Assembly (NCBI GenBank): GCA_900540475.1
Contig: UQGG01000032.1
Location: forward strand, 21,899 to 85,898
Length of the DNA: 64,000 nt
Direction of reading: 5' to 3'
Origin: an uncultured Robinsoniella sp.
Lineage (GTDB): Bacteria; Bacillota; Clostridia; Lachnospirales; Lachnospiraceae
The notes under the pieces are model-generated. The model was given only the letters and a program-made list of their open reading frames with translations. It made no database searches and had not been told where the DNA came from. A program made the position numbers and the translations under genes. Below are positions 9,565 to 18,845 of the stretch, in pieces. Numbering within the stretch: the first letter of the stretch is position 1; each line of letters starts with the position of its first letter.

Positions 9565-9790
9565 GGGGGTAGCTGATTAAGGACGCTTTATTTCCGAAGC
9601 GCTTTTTGGCGGCACGCGGGCATTCGCTCCGAAATCCTGATGCATTTCGCAGCTCACTGCCCGCTTAGTATCCGATGGGAGCCAGTCGAATACTATCCGC
9701 CAAAAAACACTCCGGGAAGCTAAGAAAATACTCAGCTCTGCTCTACGCTTCCTCCGCCCATACCAGTTTCCCACACCCATCTTTCCGAGA
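9565..9790. repeat. Interspersed structured repeat with a small MGVGNW reading frame
   Basis: About 225 bases of nested inverted repeats (for example TTTTTGGCGG with CCGCCAAAAA, and GCGGGCA with TGCCCGC). The minus strand carries a 67-codon frame beginning MGVGNWYGRR. GCTGATTAAGGACGCTTT and the frame's first bases recur at 63941-64000. It is likely a non-autonomous mobile or REP-like element, and expression of the frame is doubtful. I see nothing recognisable in the rest of the gap to 10031. Confidence 0.6.
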
Positions 9791-10031
9791 TTCAGTTTAT
9801 CGCAACAAAGCTGGTTTTCTCAGCAGGTTGGAACCCCTGGGCTGTGGCTGGCTGTTCTTTATTGGATGTAGCGCGGTATATTTTCACAATTTATGCGTAG
9901 AAGAAGATGAACGTCTACTCCTTTTTCTGATCACAGAATGAAAAACATATCCTGGTCTCAAGAACAGTTGCTTTAAGCCAATCGCGTTCAGCATGCCCCT
10001 CCAGACTGCTTGTAAGACAATACCTACATAT

Positions 10032-10742
10032 CTATTGCATCGCAAACTCATCAAATTTCTCCTGATTGACTGCAACCCCCAGCTCTTCAATACGAGCATC
10101 TGCATATCTTATAAGCAGATCGTTTTTAAAAACTACCCCGTATTTATCCCGGATTTCGTTGCTATTCAGTCCACTTATATCCTTTCCGTTTTCTTCGCAG
10201 TATGAACGGATCTGCTCATCTGTATATTTTAATTCATCGTCTTCCATGAGCTTTATCAATTCCCTGGATATATTACTGATGCAGTAATTCATATATGTCA
10301 ACATACTGTAGTTTTTATTACCGTATACGATTTTTCCGCTTTTTACAGAGTTCTCCCTGTCTGAATTTTCCTTTTCCATCTCTTCTTTTATTTCCTCAAA
10401 GGTAACTGTTTTTCTAAGTCCTTTTTCCTTTGCCAGAATAAAAATCATCTGTTCCCTCAGGCAATCCTGTTTCGCCTGTGCTTTTAGCAGCGTGGCTGCG
10501 GACATTCCGTCTTTTACCTGACGGTTCCAAAATTCATCGTCCACTGTTTCGCCGGGTTTCTGATAACTGCTGATTATATCTGTTCTGTTTTTATCCAGGT
10601 AAAACTGAAACTGCCCGTCTGTTATTTCTGTCGTGCCTAACTTCATAATATAAGTATCGGTATCTTTTAAACATATGTAGAAAATTCCTGCTGCCAGTCC
10701 CAGCAGCAGGATGCAGACAACACTCCATCGTATATACTTCAT
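10032..10742 (-). CDS. SurA/PrsA-like N-terminal domain membrane protein
   Basis: A 236-residue protein with one N-terminal membrane segment (about residues 7-25) and a mostly helical, charged extracellular domain. It includes the pattern TTEITDGQFQFYLDKN and a C-terminal region resembling the chaperone part of SurA/PrsA-type foldases. No parvulin catalytic domain is visible, so it is probably a chaperone-like protein without isomerase activity. It is the last gene of the leftward glycan locus, 115 bases after the PIG-L protein and separated from it by a large hairpin, so it may help fold the big secreted proteins. The function is inferred from weak similarity. Confidence 0.5.
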   Translation of the reverse strand: MKYIRWSVVCILLLGLAAGIFYICLKDTDTYIMKLGTTEITDGQFQFYLDKNRTDIISSYQKPGETVDDEFWNRQVKDGMSAATLLKAQAKQDCLREQMIFILAKEKGLRKTVTFEEIKEEMEKENSDRENSVKSGKIVYGNKNYSMLTYMNYCISNISRELIKLMEDDELKYTDEQIRSYCEENGKDISGLNSNEIRDKYGVVFKNDLLIRYADARIEELGVAVNQEKFDEFAMQ

Positions 10743-10793
10743 CTTTTCTCCCTGTTTGAATTATTGCGTTACATCCGAATGTTCCCATTGCAG

Positions 10794-10853
10794 GATGCAG
10801 CCATGCCGTATCCAAACGCAGATTCACTGCGTCTGAAATCACATGGCTGCATC
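10794..10853 (-). terminator. Nested hairpin after the PIG-L gene
   Basis: Outer arms GATGCAGCCATG and CATGGCTGCATC enclose an inner stem of GCAGA/TCTGC type. It lies five bases after the stop of the PIG-L gene. There is no strong T-run, so it may be a 3'-end stabiliser with partial read-through. Confidence 0.5.
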
Positions 10854-10857
10854 ACAC

Positions 10858-13800
10858 TTATTCTACTTCTATTTCAGCCAGACCGGTGCTGGTTGTGCTG
10901 TCCGATACGGACGTGATCACAAATTTAACACTGCTGGATTTTTTATTCACTGCAATCTCCAGAGGTCTTCCATTGTTGGGAAGTTCGCCCACTTCGATTT
11001 CCGAACCGTCATCGAATATCAGTTTACCGCCTGTGATCTGGTTATTCATATCCGGTCTGTCATATAATTTTATCCGGCTGATATCTGTCTTACTTTGGAA
11101 GTCCAGATTGATCCATGCCCCCGCAGTTTCCTGGTTTGTTACCCATTCTGCATGTGCAAACCTCATGTGCCCATAGGGAAGCCCTCCGGCTTCTCCGTCC
11201 AGGACGCCATCAACCGCTTTTATGGCACTCTGATCCAGCTTCCTGTCTTTACTGCTCATTTCTGAAGAAGCCGTCACTGCCGCATTCATTGCGAAACTGG
11301 TAAAATCCCTGGTCCAGAAAATCTCATTCACCTTTGCAAAGGATCCAATATAGCCATAATACTGTGAGGTATACAGGCGAAGTGCCTGGTCTTTTAAATT
11401 AAAGGAAAACGGCGTCTGTCTCATGGAATAAGGCACATTGACATTTTCTCTCTCTGACCATTTAAACATCGTCAGATCCTCCAGACCCTGCGGCATGTTA
11501 AATGCCTGGATACCCGCTTCATCACTGTTTAACACCGGCCAGTTACCATCGCCTGCACAGGAATGGATAATGCTTTCATGCAGCGTCGGATTATAGGAGG
11601 GATTTTCCTTCTTGATGCTCTGGATCGCCTCTATTGCAAACAGGTCCAGATAGGCATGGTCAAAGTGCATATCATATCTGGATGGAACATAGATGTCCGT
11701 AGCATTGCTGTTAAGAATAGCAGTCTTTAAATCATTCAGGAAATTTGCCCTTGTGTATAAGGAGTGCTCACCTGTTAATTCGAAGCGATAGTCCTGCTTA
11801 ATATCAGGATTGCCATAGCTGTACTGGTTGCCAAATCTACTGGTTAAAACAGCATCGTCTTCACCCGTATATAATTGATACAGAAAACTGTCCCAGTATG
11901 TCTGTGTACCTCCAAGACCGCCTGTATCTGCATATCCCAGGAACATGATATTGTCTTTGGACAGCCCCAGCGCATTCAGTGCATTGATGGTTTCCACAAT
12001 TCTGCCCTGACCGCTTCCCTGGCCATTGTAGTCGCCATTGGTTGCAAGAAGCACCTTTACATTGTCACCTGCATCTACTGCCCGTTTGATGATTCCTCCT
12101 GCCATCAGCATCTCATCATCCTGGTGAGGTGCCAGAATTAATATATTTTTTCCGCTTGGCACGCCTGCATCCAGACCGTCAAAATGGATACCGGTCACTT
12201 CCAGGTCAGCTGATGGATTGGGGAAGAGAAACTTTACATATCTTGCCGGAGTTACCGGTATCTGAATTTCATCTTCTGCTGTCTCCCCGGATACTTCAGA
12301 CAAAATGGTCCAGTTCTCATTATCTGAGGATACCAGGAACTGATAATTGTTTTTTGTTGTATTTTCTGCAAAGTCCACCTTATGATTTCGGATGTTGAAT
12401 TCTCTGCCCAGGTCAATCTGCAGATATGCCGGTTCTTCTATAACCGCCGGTTTCCATGAAGTAGCCGGATCGTTGTCCGTTACCGCTTCTCCATTGTAAT
12501 TTTCCGCTGTACCTGACGCTTCTACCGGCTGCCCAAAAGCAAGGTCTAAGTTCAAGTCCTGTCCCGCTTCTGTTGGCACATTTCCATCTACTGCAAATGC
12601 TCTGAATTCCGGAATGATTGCCCATGCAAGAGGTCTCTGCGTTGGCGTACCCGTAATTGTAACCCGGATCTTACTGCATTCAATATCCACATCCTCCGTC
12701 TGAACCATTGATGATGCCGGGTCGGTGTAAGGAGATTCCTGTGAATAATCTACTGCGGTGACCCAGTTTTCTCCACCGTCATTAGAATACTCAATTGTGT
12801 ACTTCCAGTCTTCAGCCAGATCTATATTGTTATCCTTTAAATCTTCCCATTCAATCTCCAGTTTTTTAACATTGTAATTGCTCCCCAGATCCACTGTCCA
12901 CCAGTAGGGGAAGGTGCCTGTATTTCCACTGAAGGTCTTGGTATCTCCGTCTACCGCCAGTCCCGGTGCATTGCTTCCTCCGGACTGTTCCGCATTCTTG
13001 TGCAGGGCGACATTGCTTAACTGATTGTCGGTAAACACTTTAAACTCTGCAAAACCGCACCAGTAAGTTTCTGCCGGAAGCCCGGTAATAGTTACTCTCA
13101 CATATCGGAATTTAGTGTTCTCTTCAAATACCCCAGTCTGAGTTTTACTGCCATCGGTATTCCCTGTCCGATCAGACAGCATGGTAAAATTCACTCCGTC
13201 TGAAGATCCTTCAATTTTGTACTTCCAGGGATTGCTTTCCTCTTTTTCAAATGTCAATTCGAAATCCAGAAGGTCATAATCCTGTCCCAGATCCACCTGC
13301 CACCATTTATCTGCACCAGATCCGTTGTTGATCCACATGGAGTCGTAATTTCCATCATTTCCATTTGATGCGGGACGCTGATTGTCACCGGATGTAGTTA
13401 CCGGTTTGTTTTGTGATACGTTTAGCTTTGACATATCCACATCTTCCAGAATCAGGTTGTCCAGCTTAATCTCAGCGGGACCTCCCTGGCTTTCCATCAC
13501 AAGATACACCGCCATTTCATCGTTGTAAAAATCTGTCCGAAACTCCCGTTCCTCAGTTCCCACAGAAAAGCTATTGCTTTCCGATCCAGATACTACCTTC
13601 ACGGTTGCCCCGCTGCTTGAAAATGCTGAGAATCCCCGGAATATTTTCCCATAGGGTATTGCTATTTTACTTACCTGGGCATCCTTTGTCAGGGTTTCCG
13701 CCCATAATTTTACATTTCCATTAGATGCGCCGGTAAAAAATCCACCGGTTCCAAAATCGCATCCTCCATAGATCCCGGTAAGCGCCAGATCTTCACCGCC

Positions 13801-14061
13801 CCGATCCTCAAAATCAATGACCGTCTGTCGAATTTCTGCTTCTGCCGCATTTACATTTTTTGTCGCATTTACGTCTTCTGCCGTATTTACGTCTTCTGCC
13901 GCATTCACTTCTTCTGCCGCATTCACTTCTTCTGTCTCATTTACGTCTTCTGCTGCATTCACTTCCTCTGCCGCATGAACCTTTTCTGCCGGTATAGCGG
14001 AAATTCCTCCCATAATCAATAGGGTTGATGCAAAAGCTGCCATCACATGTTTTTTTCTCAT
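10858..14061 (-). CDS. Secreted PIG-L deacetylase with several discoidin (F5/8C) domains
   Basis: 1067 residues. After a signal peptide (about 1-30) comes a low-complexity stretch of VNAAE-type six-residue repeats (about 33-75). A beta-sandwich opening VIDFEDRGGED covers about 80-210. Three discoidin-type carbohydrate-binding domains follow (about 215-345, 350-490, 505-635; for example WWQVDLGQDYDL). The PIG-L/LmbE deacetylase domain (about 640-900) has the zinc motif APHQDDE and the later His pair DMHFDHAY. A final discoidin-like domain ends the protein. The enzyme family removes acyl groups from N-acetyl sugars or related conjugates, so a role on host or plant glycans outside the cell is likely. 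No LPXTG anchor is seen. The beta-helix gene upstream shares the VIDFED module. Confidence 0.85.
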   Translation of the reverse strand: MRKKHVMAAFASTLLIMGGISAIPAEKVHAAEEVNAAEDVNETEEVNAAEEVNAAEDVNTAEDVNATKNVNAAEAEIRQTVIDFEDRGGEDLALTGIYGGCDFGTGGFFTGASNGNVKLWAETLTKDAQVSKIAIPYGKIFRGFSAFSSSGATVKVVSGSESNSFSVGTEEREFRTDFYNDEMAVYLVMESQGGPAEIKLDNLILEDVDMSKLNVSQNKPVTTSGDNQRPASNGNDGNYDSMWINNGSGADKWWQVDLGQDYDLLDFELTFEKEESNPWKYKIEGSSDGVNFTMLSDRTGNTDGSKTQTGVFEENTKFRYVRVTITGLPAETYWCGFAEFKVFTDNQLSNVALHKNAEQSGGSNAPGLAVDGDTKTFSGNTGTFPYWWTVDLGSNYNVKKLEIEWEDLKDNNIDLAEDWKYTIEYSNDGGENWVTAVDYSQESPYTDPASSMVQTEDVDIECSKIRVTITGTPTQRPLAWAIIPEFRAFAVDGNVPTEAGQDLNLDLAFGQPVEASGTAENYNGEAVTDNDPATSWKPAVIEEPAYLQIDLGREFNIRNHKVDFAENTTKNNYQFLVSSDNENWTILSEVSGETAEDEIQIPVTPARYVKFLFPNPSADLEVTGIHFDGLDAGVPSGKNILILAPHQDDEMLMAGGIIKRAVDAGDNVKVLLATNGDYNGQGSGQGRIVETINALNALGLSKDNIMFLGYADTGGLGGTQTYWDSFLYQLYTGEDDAVLTSRFGNQYSYGNPDIKQDYRFELTGEHSLYTRANFLNDLKTAILNSNATDIYVPSRYDMHFDHAYLDLFAIEAIQSIKKENPSYNPTLHESIIHSCAGDGNWPVLNSDEAGIQAFNMPQGLEDLTMFKWSERENVNVPYSMRQTPFSFNLKDQALRLYTSQYYGYIGSFAKVNEIFWTRDFTSFAMNAAVTASSEMSSKDRKLDQSAIKAVDGVLDGEAGGLPYGHMRFAHAEWVTNQETAGAWINLDFQSKTDISRIKLYDRPDMNNQITGGKLIFDDGSEIEVGELPNNGRPLEIAVNKKSSSVKFVITSVSDSTTSTGLAEIEVE
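13850..13976 (-). repeat. In-frame 18-bp tandem repeats (VNAAEE/D hexapeptides)
   Basis: About seven near-identical 18-base units encode hexapeptides of the form E-(E/D)-V-N-(A/T/E)-(A/T) just after the signal peptide of the PIG-L protein. Such a tract can change in copy number and probably forms a flexible spacer. Confidence 0.8.
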
Positions 14062-14077
14062 AGCTCGTTCTCCCTTC

Positions 14078-14113
14078 CAGAGCGTGCCCCATAAGATATA
14101 CGGACACGCTCTG
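14078..14113 (-). terminator. CAGAGCGTG/CACGCTCTG hairpin between two secreted-protein genes
   Basis: Nine-base perfect arms at 14078-14086 and 14105-14113, in the 62-base gap after the beta-helix gene. The tips match the ends of the GAGCGTG repeat family, so it may be a minimal relic of that element working as an intercistronic hairpin. Confidence 0.55.
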
Positions 14114-14123
14114 ATGTTTTCTT

Positions 14124-17100
14124 CTATTTTGCCTGATATTTTACGGTGTTAGAATAATTACCCCAGATCTTATCCTTGCCATACTTGATGTAGGTACGTA
14201 CTTTAAAGGTATAAGTTTTACCTTTTTTTAGCTTTGAAGTATAGAACTTTGTCTTAGATGTTTCTCCAATATTTTTGTAGGAACCTTTACCGGTTTTCAT
14301 ACGGATCACATAGCTGGCGTTTTTCACTTTGCTATAGCTCAGTACTGCCCTGCCCCGGGTAGATTTTTTTACCGATTTCAGCTTCGCAGTGCCCGGCTTT
14401 GTTACTGCAGTCAGGCTTGCGGATTTCTTTCCGGTTCCGCCGGCATTTACCCCTGCAACCCGGTAGGTATAACCGGAGCCTTCCTTCAGTCCGGATAGCT
14501 TGATGCTGGTGTCATAGGTGCGTTTTACCTCTTTCCACTTCTTATCTTTTTTATTGTAGAGGTAAACTTTGTAATAATCGGCGCTTTTATCTTTTTTCCA
14601 GGATATTCTCAAGGATTTATTCGAAATGCCTGATGCTTTTACATTGGATATTTTTCCTGGTTTTTTTACATTTGCGTCTTTATATTCTACCGTCACAAGG
14701 CATTTTTTGACAAATCCTCCGTCTAACGTCTTTACGGTGATCTCAGACCTTCCATTTTTCAGTGCTGTTATTTTTCCGGTGTTGGATACGGATACGGTTT
14801 TTGGCTGGGATGAACTCCAGGTCAGTGTCTTTTCACTGGCATTTGCCGGTTGCACTTGTGCATTCAGCTGTACGGATGCACCTTTCTTTGTCAGCCTGAC
14901 CTCTGTCTTATCTAAAGTTATTCCGGTTACCTTCACAGGTATGGCAACATTTACTTTGCAGACCGCGGTCTTGCTTCCATCCCTTGTAGTGGCAATAATA
15001 TCTGCTTTGCCATTTCCCACCGCACTGATCACGCCGTTTGAATCTACAGCAGCTACCGCTGTATTCGTAGACCGGAAGCTGACCGTTTTATCCGTAGCGT
15101 TCTGCGGAGATACCACTGCCTTTATCTGTACCCGCTCTCCGGTTTTAGTTAGCGTTACTGCAGTTTTATCCAGTTCCACTTTGCTGACCGGTATGACAGG
15201 AGTCGGAATTTCCACGGTTACCAGACAGGTTGCTGTTAGTTCTGTTCCTTCTACTGTAGCTGTTATTACAGATGTTCCATTGGCTTTGGCACTCACCAGA
15301 CCTTCCTGGTTTACCGCAGCCACACCCTGGTTGGAGGACTCCCAGATGACCGTTTTATGATCTGCATCCTCCGGCGTAACTTCTGCTGCCAGCTGTAAGG
15401 TTTCATTTTCCTTTGTAAGCAATGCTTCGTCCTGGCTCAGGGTGATACCGGTGGGCAGGATTTCTTCAGGCGCTTCTTTTTCATATACCTTGAATTCTGC
15501 AAACCCGGGCCAGAAATCATCTCCCGGAAATCCCGTGAGGATTACTTTCAGATAACGGTAAGTACCGGTTGTTTCGAACGTGCCGGTCTGCACTTTGGAA
15601 CCGTCTGTATTATCTGACCTGTCACACAACATTTCAAAGTCATCATCGGGGCCTTTTCTTCCTTCAATCTGATATCCCCAGGCACCCTCGGTTTCATCCT
15701 TTTCAAATACCAGTTCAAAGTTCTTTAAATCATATTCCTGTCCAAGATCTACCAGCCACCATTCGTTTAATTCAGCGCCTGCATGAACCCACATGGTTCC
15801 TTCATTTCCATCGTTTCCGTTGGATCCCTCATACTGGTCGTTGCCGCTTGTGGTGACAGGCTTGTTCAGAGCAATGTTTACCGGTTCATATTCCCCTTTT
15901 TCCAGAAGCAGGTTATCAAAGTATACCACACTTCCGGCACTGCCTTCCACCGTCACGGTGAGATTATCAACCGCCGATGTAAGTCCTGTATTGAAAAAGT
16001 TATTGGCAGAAGTAATCAAAAATGATTTCTTATACCCTTCTGCTTCCAGGGTTACCCATGCAGTTCCTTCACATTGTGCCTGAAAGCTTTTCAGTTTCTG
16101 GCTCTTTGGCAGTGTAATCACGCCGCTGGTCTCTCCCTCTGCCAGATAAAGGGATTTCAGTCCGTTTGCAGATCCTGTTCTCCACTCTCCGGAAAAGATA
16201 CAGTCTCTGTACATCTCCGCAAATGGCATTTCTTCGTCAGGACGGTCTTCGAAATCAATCGTTCCATCGGGAACCTGATTTGCCGCTCTGCTGTTGTCAG
16301 CTCCGATATTTGGTGCCCCCACAGCCGATACGGGATTGCCCCAGTAATCACGGCCGCCATTATCTTCAATCAAAGTTCCTGCTTCGATACAGTTTGAATT
16401 ATCGCTCAGCTGATAACCGCCAACACTGTCAAGCCCCCTGGACCCGGTGCCAATATTTACAAAATCATCCGCCGTTACCGTAACTGCCTTTTCATCATCG
16501 CTTCTTAAAATGCTGGCATCACTTCCTCCATATGCATTGTTTTCAGCCGTTCCCATTAAATCCTCATGCCATCCTTTGGAGCTGGCATCGCTGTAAATTA
16601 CATTGTTGGTAAACCGGAAGTTCTCTTTATTCACAGGCGTTCCATCCCAGTTATTGGTGATATAGCTGTTATGCCCCTCACTGAGATAAAAATCGTTGTT
16701 ATATACATACATCCTGTTATTATCGCCGGTGGACCAGCCGCCCATTGTGACAATGGCGCCTCCTCCATAGCTGTTAGTACCATAACCGTCATTCTGACTG
16801 ATATTGTATCGTATATGAGTGGTATATGTACTGCCCAGTGCACATTCGAAGTAAGCTCCGGAAGGATTGTCATGTGTATAATTATACTGTATATAATTAA
16901 GTGTTGCATTCACATCTGCGTCAAAAGCCTGAGAATCTTCTTTGGATTCCGAGGCACCTGAGCCGAATACCTCATTAAACTGTGCGACTGTGTACTCGCC
17001 GTTCTCCCACCAGATCGGTACATTGCCATTTGGTCCGCTGTTGCAGCCGTCGCTGGTATTGTACTCAATCACCGCATTGGAGTAAGCCGTAGGACAGATA

Positions 17101-17957
17101 GCTGCGTTTCCAATATCCTCACAATAATTGTTGCGGATTACCAGATTCGTGCTGTTATATCTTGAACCTGCGTATTCGCTGTCTGGAATTCCTGTTTCAT
17201 GCTGAAAACGGCTGCTGCCCCAGGTGGACATGAAGTTGATTCCATAGTGGTTGATATTAGGTCCCACAATATTGTTCTCCACAGTGATATCATTCCATCT
17301 GGTTGGAACCTGGTTTCCTCTGATGCTGTAAATGATTCCGCCCCGTCCGATACCAGCCTGCTGTCCTATGGGATGGGAAACAATATCATGCACATAGAGA
17401 TCCCTGCAGTTCATCTGCTCTAAGGTTCCCGCATCCTCTGCCATAATCAGTACGCCATATTTTTTAATATGGTCATCCGGATTCTCTCCCGGAATTCGAT
17501 TGGTAACCTCAAGTGAAGTAATTTCCCAGTATTGCTGATTATAAAAATAAACTGCCGCATTAAAGATCCTGTTCTCCAGATCATCTCCATCTTCGCCGCA
17601 CCAGTTATTCCCCTGTATCAGCGGTCTTGCTTCTGAGTCTCCATAAGCTCCTATCTGGATGGGATTTCCCTTTTCTCCGGAGCCTTTCGGGCTTAGCTGC
17701 CCAGTCCATACATCACCCTTTTGGAAAAGTATCTGATCACCGGGCTCAAACGTAGTGCTGTTTACCTTTTCCAGCGATGACCATGCATCCGCTTCACTTG
17801 TTCCCGGATTTTCGTCATCCCCGCCGTCAAAATCAATATAATATGTAGTTCCGGCAGCTTCCTCTGCCTGAACCTCTGTCCCTGGTACAATCAGGCTTCC
17901 CAATGCCAGCATTGCACAAAGCCCCAGGCTGATCCATCTTTTGCTTTTCTTAAACAT
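14124..17957 (-). CDS. Secreted right-handed beta-helix protein with discoidin, Ig-like and FN3 modules
   Basis: 1277 residues. A signal peptide (about 1-31) is followed by a pectate-lyase-like parallel beta-helix (about 35-560) with many N-N-Y/N-I-V-G type turns. A module opening TIDFEDRPDEE (about 575-690) precedes a discoidin domain (about 700-830). Three Big2-type Ig-like repeats follow (about 845-1090, each beginning like VTGITLDKTEVRLTKKG), then two fibronectin III-like repeats to the end. The helix fold is typical of polysaccharide lyases and hydrolases, but no catalytic motif could be assigned, so the substrate is unknown. The gene follows the GH65 and HAD genes by only a few bases and precedes the PIG-L gene, which places it in a glycan-utilisation operon. 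No sortase signal is visible. Confidence 0.8.
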   Translation of the reverse strand: MFKKSKRWISLGLCAMLALGSLIVPGTEVQAEEAAGTTYYIDFDGGDDENPGTSEADAWSSLEKVNSTTFEPGDQILFQKGDVWTGQLSPKGSGEKGNPIQIGAYGDSEARPLIQGNNWCGEDGDDLENRIFNAAVYFYNQQYWEITSLEVTNRIPGENPDDHIKKYGVLIMAEDAGTLEQMNCRDLYVHDIVSHPIGQQAGIGRGGIIYSIRGNQVPTRWNDITVENNIVGPNINHYGINFMSTWGSSRFQHETGIPDSEYAGSRYNSTNLVIRNNYCEDIGNAAICPTAYSNAVIEYNTSDGCNSGPNGNVPIWWENGEYTVAQFNEVFGSGASESKEDSQAFDADVNATLNYIQYNYTHDNPSGAYFECALGSTYTTHIRYNISQNDGYGTNSYGGGAIVTMGGWSTGDNNRMYVYNNDFYLSEGHNSYITNNWDGTPVNKENFRFTNNVIYSDASSKGWHEDLMGTAENNAYGGSDASILRSDDEKAVTVTADDFVNIGTGSRGLDSVGGYQLSDNSNCIEAGTLIEDNGGRDYWGNPVSAVGAPNIGADNSRAANQVPDGTIDFEDRPDEEMPFAEMYRDCIFSGEWRTGSANGLKSLYLAEGETSGVITLPKSQKLKSFQAQCEGTAWVTLEAEGYKKSFLITSANNFFNTGLTSAVDNLTVTVEGSAGSVVYFDNLLLEKGEYEPVNIALNKPVTTSGNDQYEGSNGNDGNEGTMWVHAGAELNEWWLVDLGQEYDLKNFELVFEKDETEGAWGYQIEGRKGPDDDFEMLCDRSDNTDGSKVQTGTFETTGTYRYLKVILTGFPGDDFWPGFAEFKVYEKEAPEEILPTGITLSQDEALLTKENETLQLAAEVTPEDADHKTVIWESSNQGVAAVNQEGLVSAKANGTSVITATVEGTELTATCLVTVEIPTPVIPVSKVELDKTAVTLTKTGERVQIKAVVSPQNATDKTVSFRSTNTAVAAVDSNGVISAVGNGKADIIATTRDGSKTAVCKVNVAIPVKVTGITLDKTEVRLTKKGASVQLNAQVQPANASEKTLTWSSSQPKTVSVSNTGKITALKNGRSEITVKTLDGGFVKKCLVTVEYKDANVKKPGKISNVKASGISNKSLRISWKKDKSADYYKVYLYNKKDKKWKEVKRTYDTSIKLSGLKEGSGYTYRVAGVNAGGTGKKSASLTAVTKPGTAKLKSVKKSTRGRAVLSYSKVKNASYVIRMKTGKGSYKNIGETSKTKFYTSKLKKGKTYTFKVRTYIKYGKDKIWGNYSNTVKYQAK

Positions 17958-17972
17958 AACTTTCTCCTTCCA

Positions 17973-18845
17973 TTATCTGTTATTTTGTTCTCCAAGAAAT
18001 CTTAAGAAGCTTTGCACACCTCCTCCCACCTGTTTTACCTCATTTGGACGTAAACCTTCTGTATCTGACACATCGAAGAATTCCCCGTGTCTGGTTTTAT
18101 CCGTTATCATATAACTGTCACTTCCAAATAAGCATTCATCAAAACCGATATATTCATCACCCCAGAAGCTGCATTCCTCTTCCCGGATCTGATACTGATT
18201 GCCAAAGTAATCCATGAAATCATTCACATTGTCGCTCTTGCTGGAAATGCCCACTTCCAGATACTTTGCGTCTGTAGTTGCACAAACCGCCATGCCGTGT
18301 TTTCTGCCCATATCCTCTGCCAGGTCAATCAGGCCCCTGATTCCTCCCGTAAATCCATGGCTGCTCAGGTTCGCCAGAAGCTGCTCCTTCTCCCCGTCCT
18401 GTAAAAAAAGGGATTCTCCTCTGTTGTTTTCAACCATCAGGTCAATCTTGCAGTAATTTGGACGGCTGAATACAATATCGGTAGCGATGGAATAATCCTC
18501 CAGTAAACTGCGGTGTATATCATAGCAGATGTCATGAATCCGGACTAAACCGGATTTGGAAGGTATCCTGTGGCTGAGCAGGTAAGGGTTTCCATTTTCA
18601 TCGAAAGCATAATTATATGCCCCTCTTCCCAGTCCGAAAAACAGACTTTTCCGCTCCTCTGTACTAAAATATTCATGCAGCTTTCCTTCTGCAATATTTT
18701 CCAGCGTAGTACCGCTTATGACCGCCAGTTTTACGCCCCGGGCCAGCAGCTCTTTCATGGGAACCACCACCTCATCTACCGGCGCTTTCCTGGACAGCAC
18801 TGCCGTACCATCCCAGTCAAAAAAAATCGCTTTATATTTTTTCAC
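17973..18845 (-). CDS. HAD-superfamily hydrolase, Cof/type II-like
   Basis: 290 residues. HAD motif I is FFDWDGTAV with both Asp residues, motif II is the VISGTT serine/threonine region, and motif IV is near SFWGDEYIGFDE. The cap insertion lies between motifs II and III, as in type II (Cof/sugar-phosphatase) members, so it does not look like a beta-phosphoglucomutase, which has a small type I cap. It starts with GTG at 18845 behind AAAGGAGG and overlaps the end of the GH65 gene by 14 bases, so the two are translationally coupled. It probably dephosphorylates or processes a sugar phosphate made by the phosphorylase. The exact substrate is unknown. Confidence 0.75.
   Translation of the reverse strand: MKKYKAIFFDWDGTAVLSRKAPVDEVVVPMKELLARGVKLAVISGTTLENIAEGKLHEYFSTEERKSLFFGLGRGAYNYAFDENGNPYLLSHRIPSKSGLVRIHDICYDIHRSLLEDYSIATDIVFSRPNYCKIDLMVENNRGESLFLQDGEKEQLLANLSSHGFTGGIRGLIDLAEDMGRKHGMAVCATTDAKYLEVGISSKSDNVNDFMDYFGNQYQIREEECSFWGDEYIGFDECLFGSDSYMITDKTRHGEFFDVSDTEGLRPNEVKQVGGGVQSFLRFLGEQNNR

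Noticed and set aside
9577..9780. 67-codon minus-strand frame MGVGNWYGRR... as a protein gene
   Set aside because: It lies wholly inside a palindromic repeat, has no ribosome site, and reads through the stems; kept as part of the repeat.
14626..15360. 244-codon plus-strand frame opposite the beta-helix gene
   Set aside because: Antisense of the Ig-like repeats; no start signal or recognisable domain.
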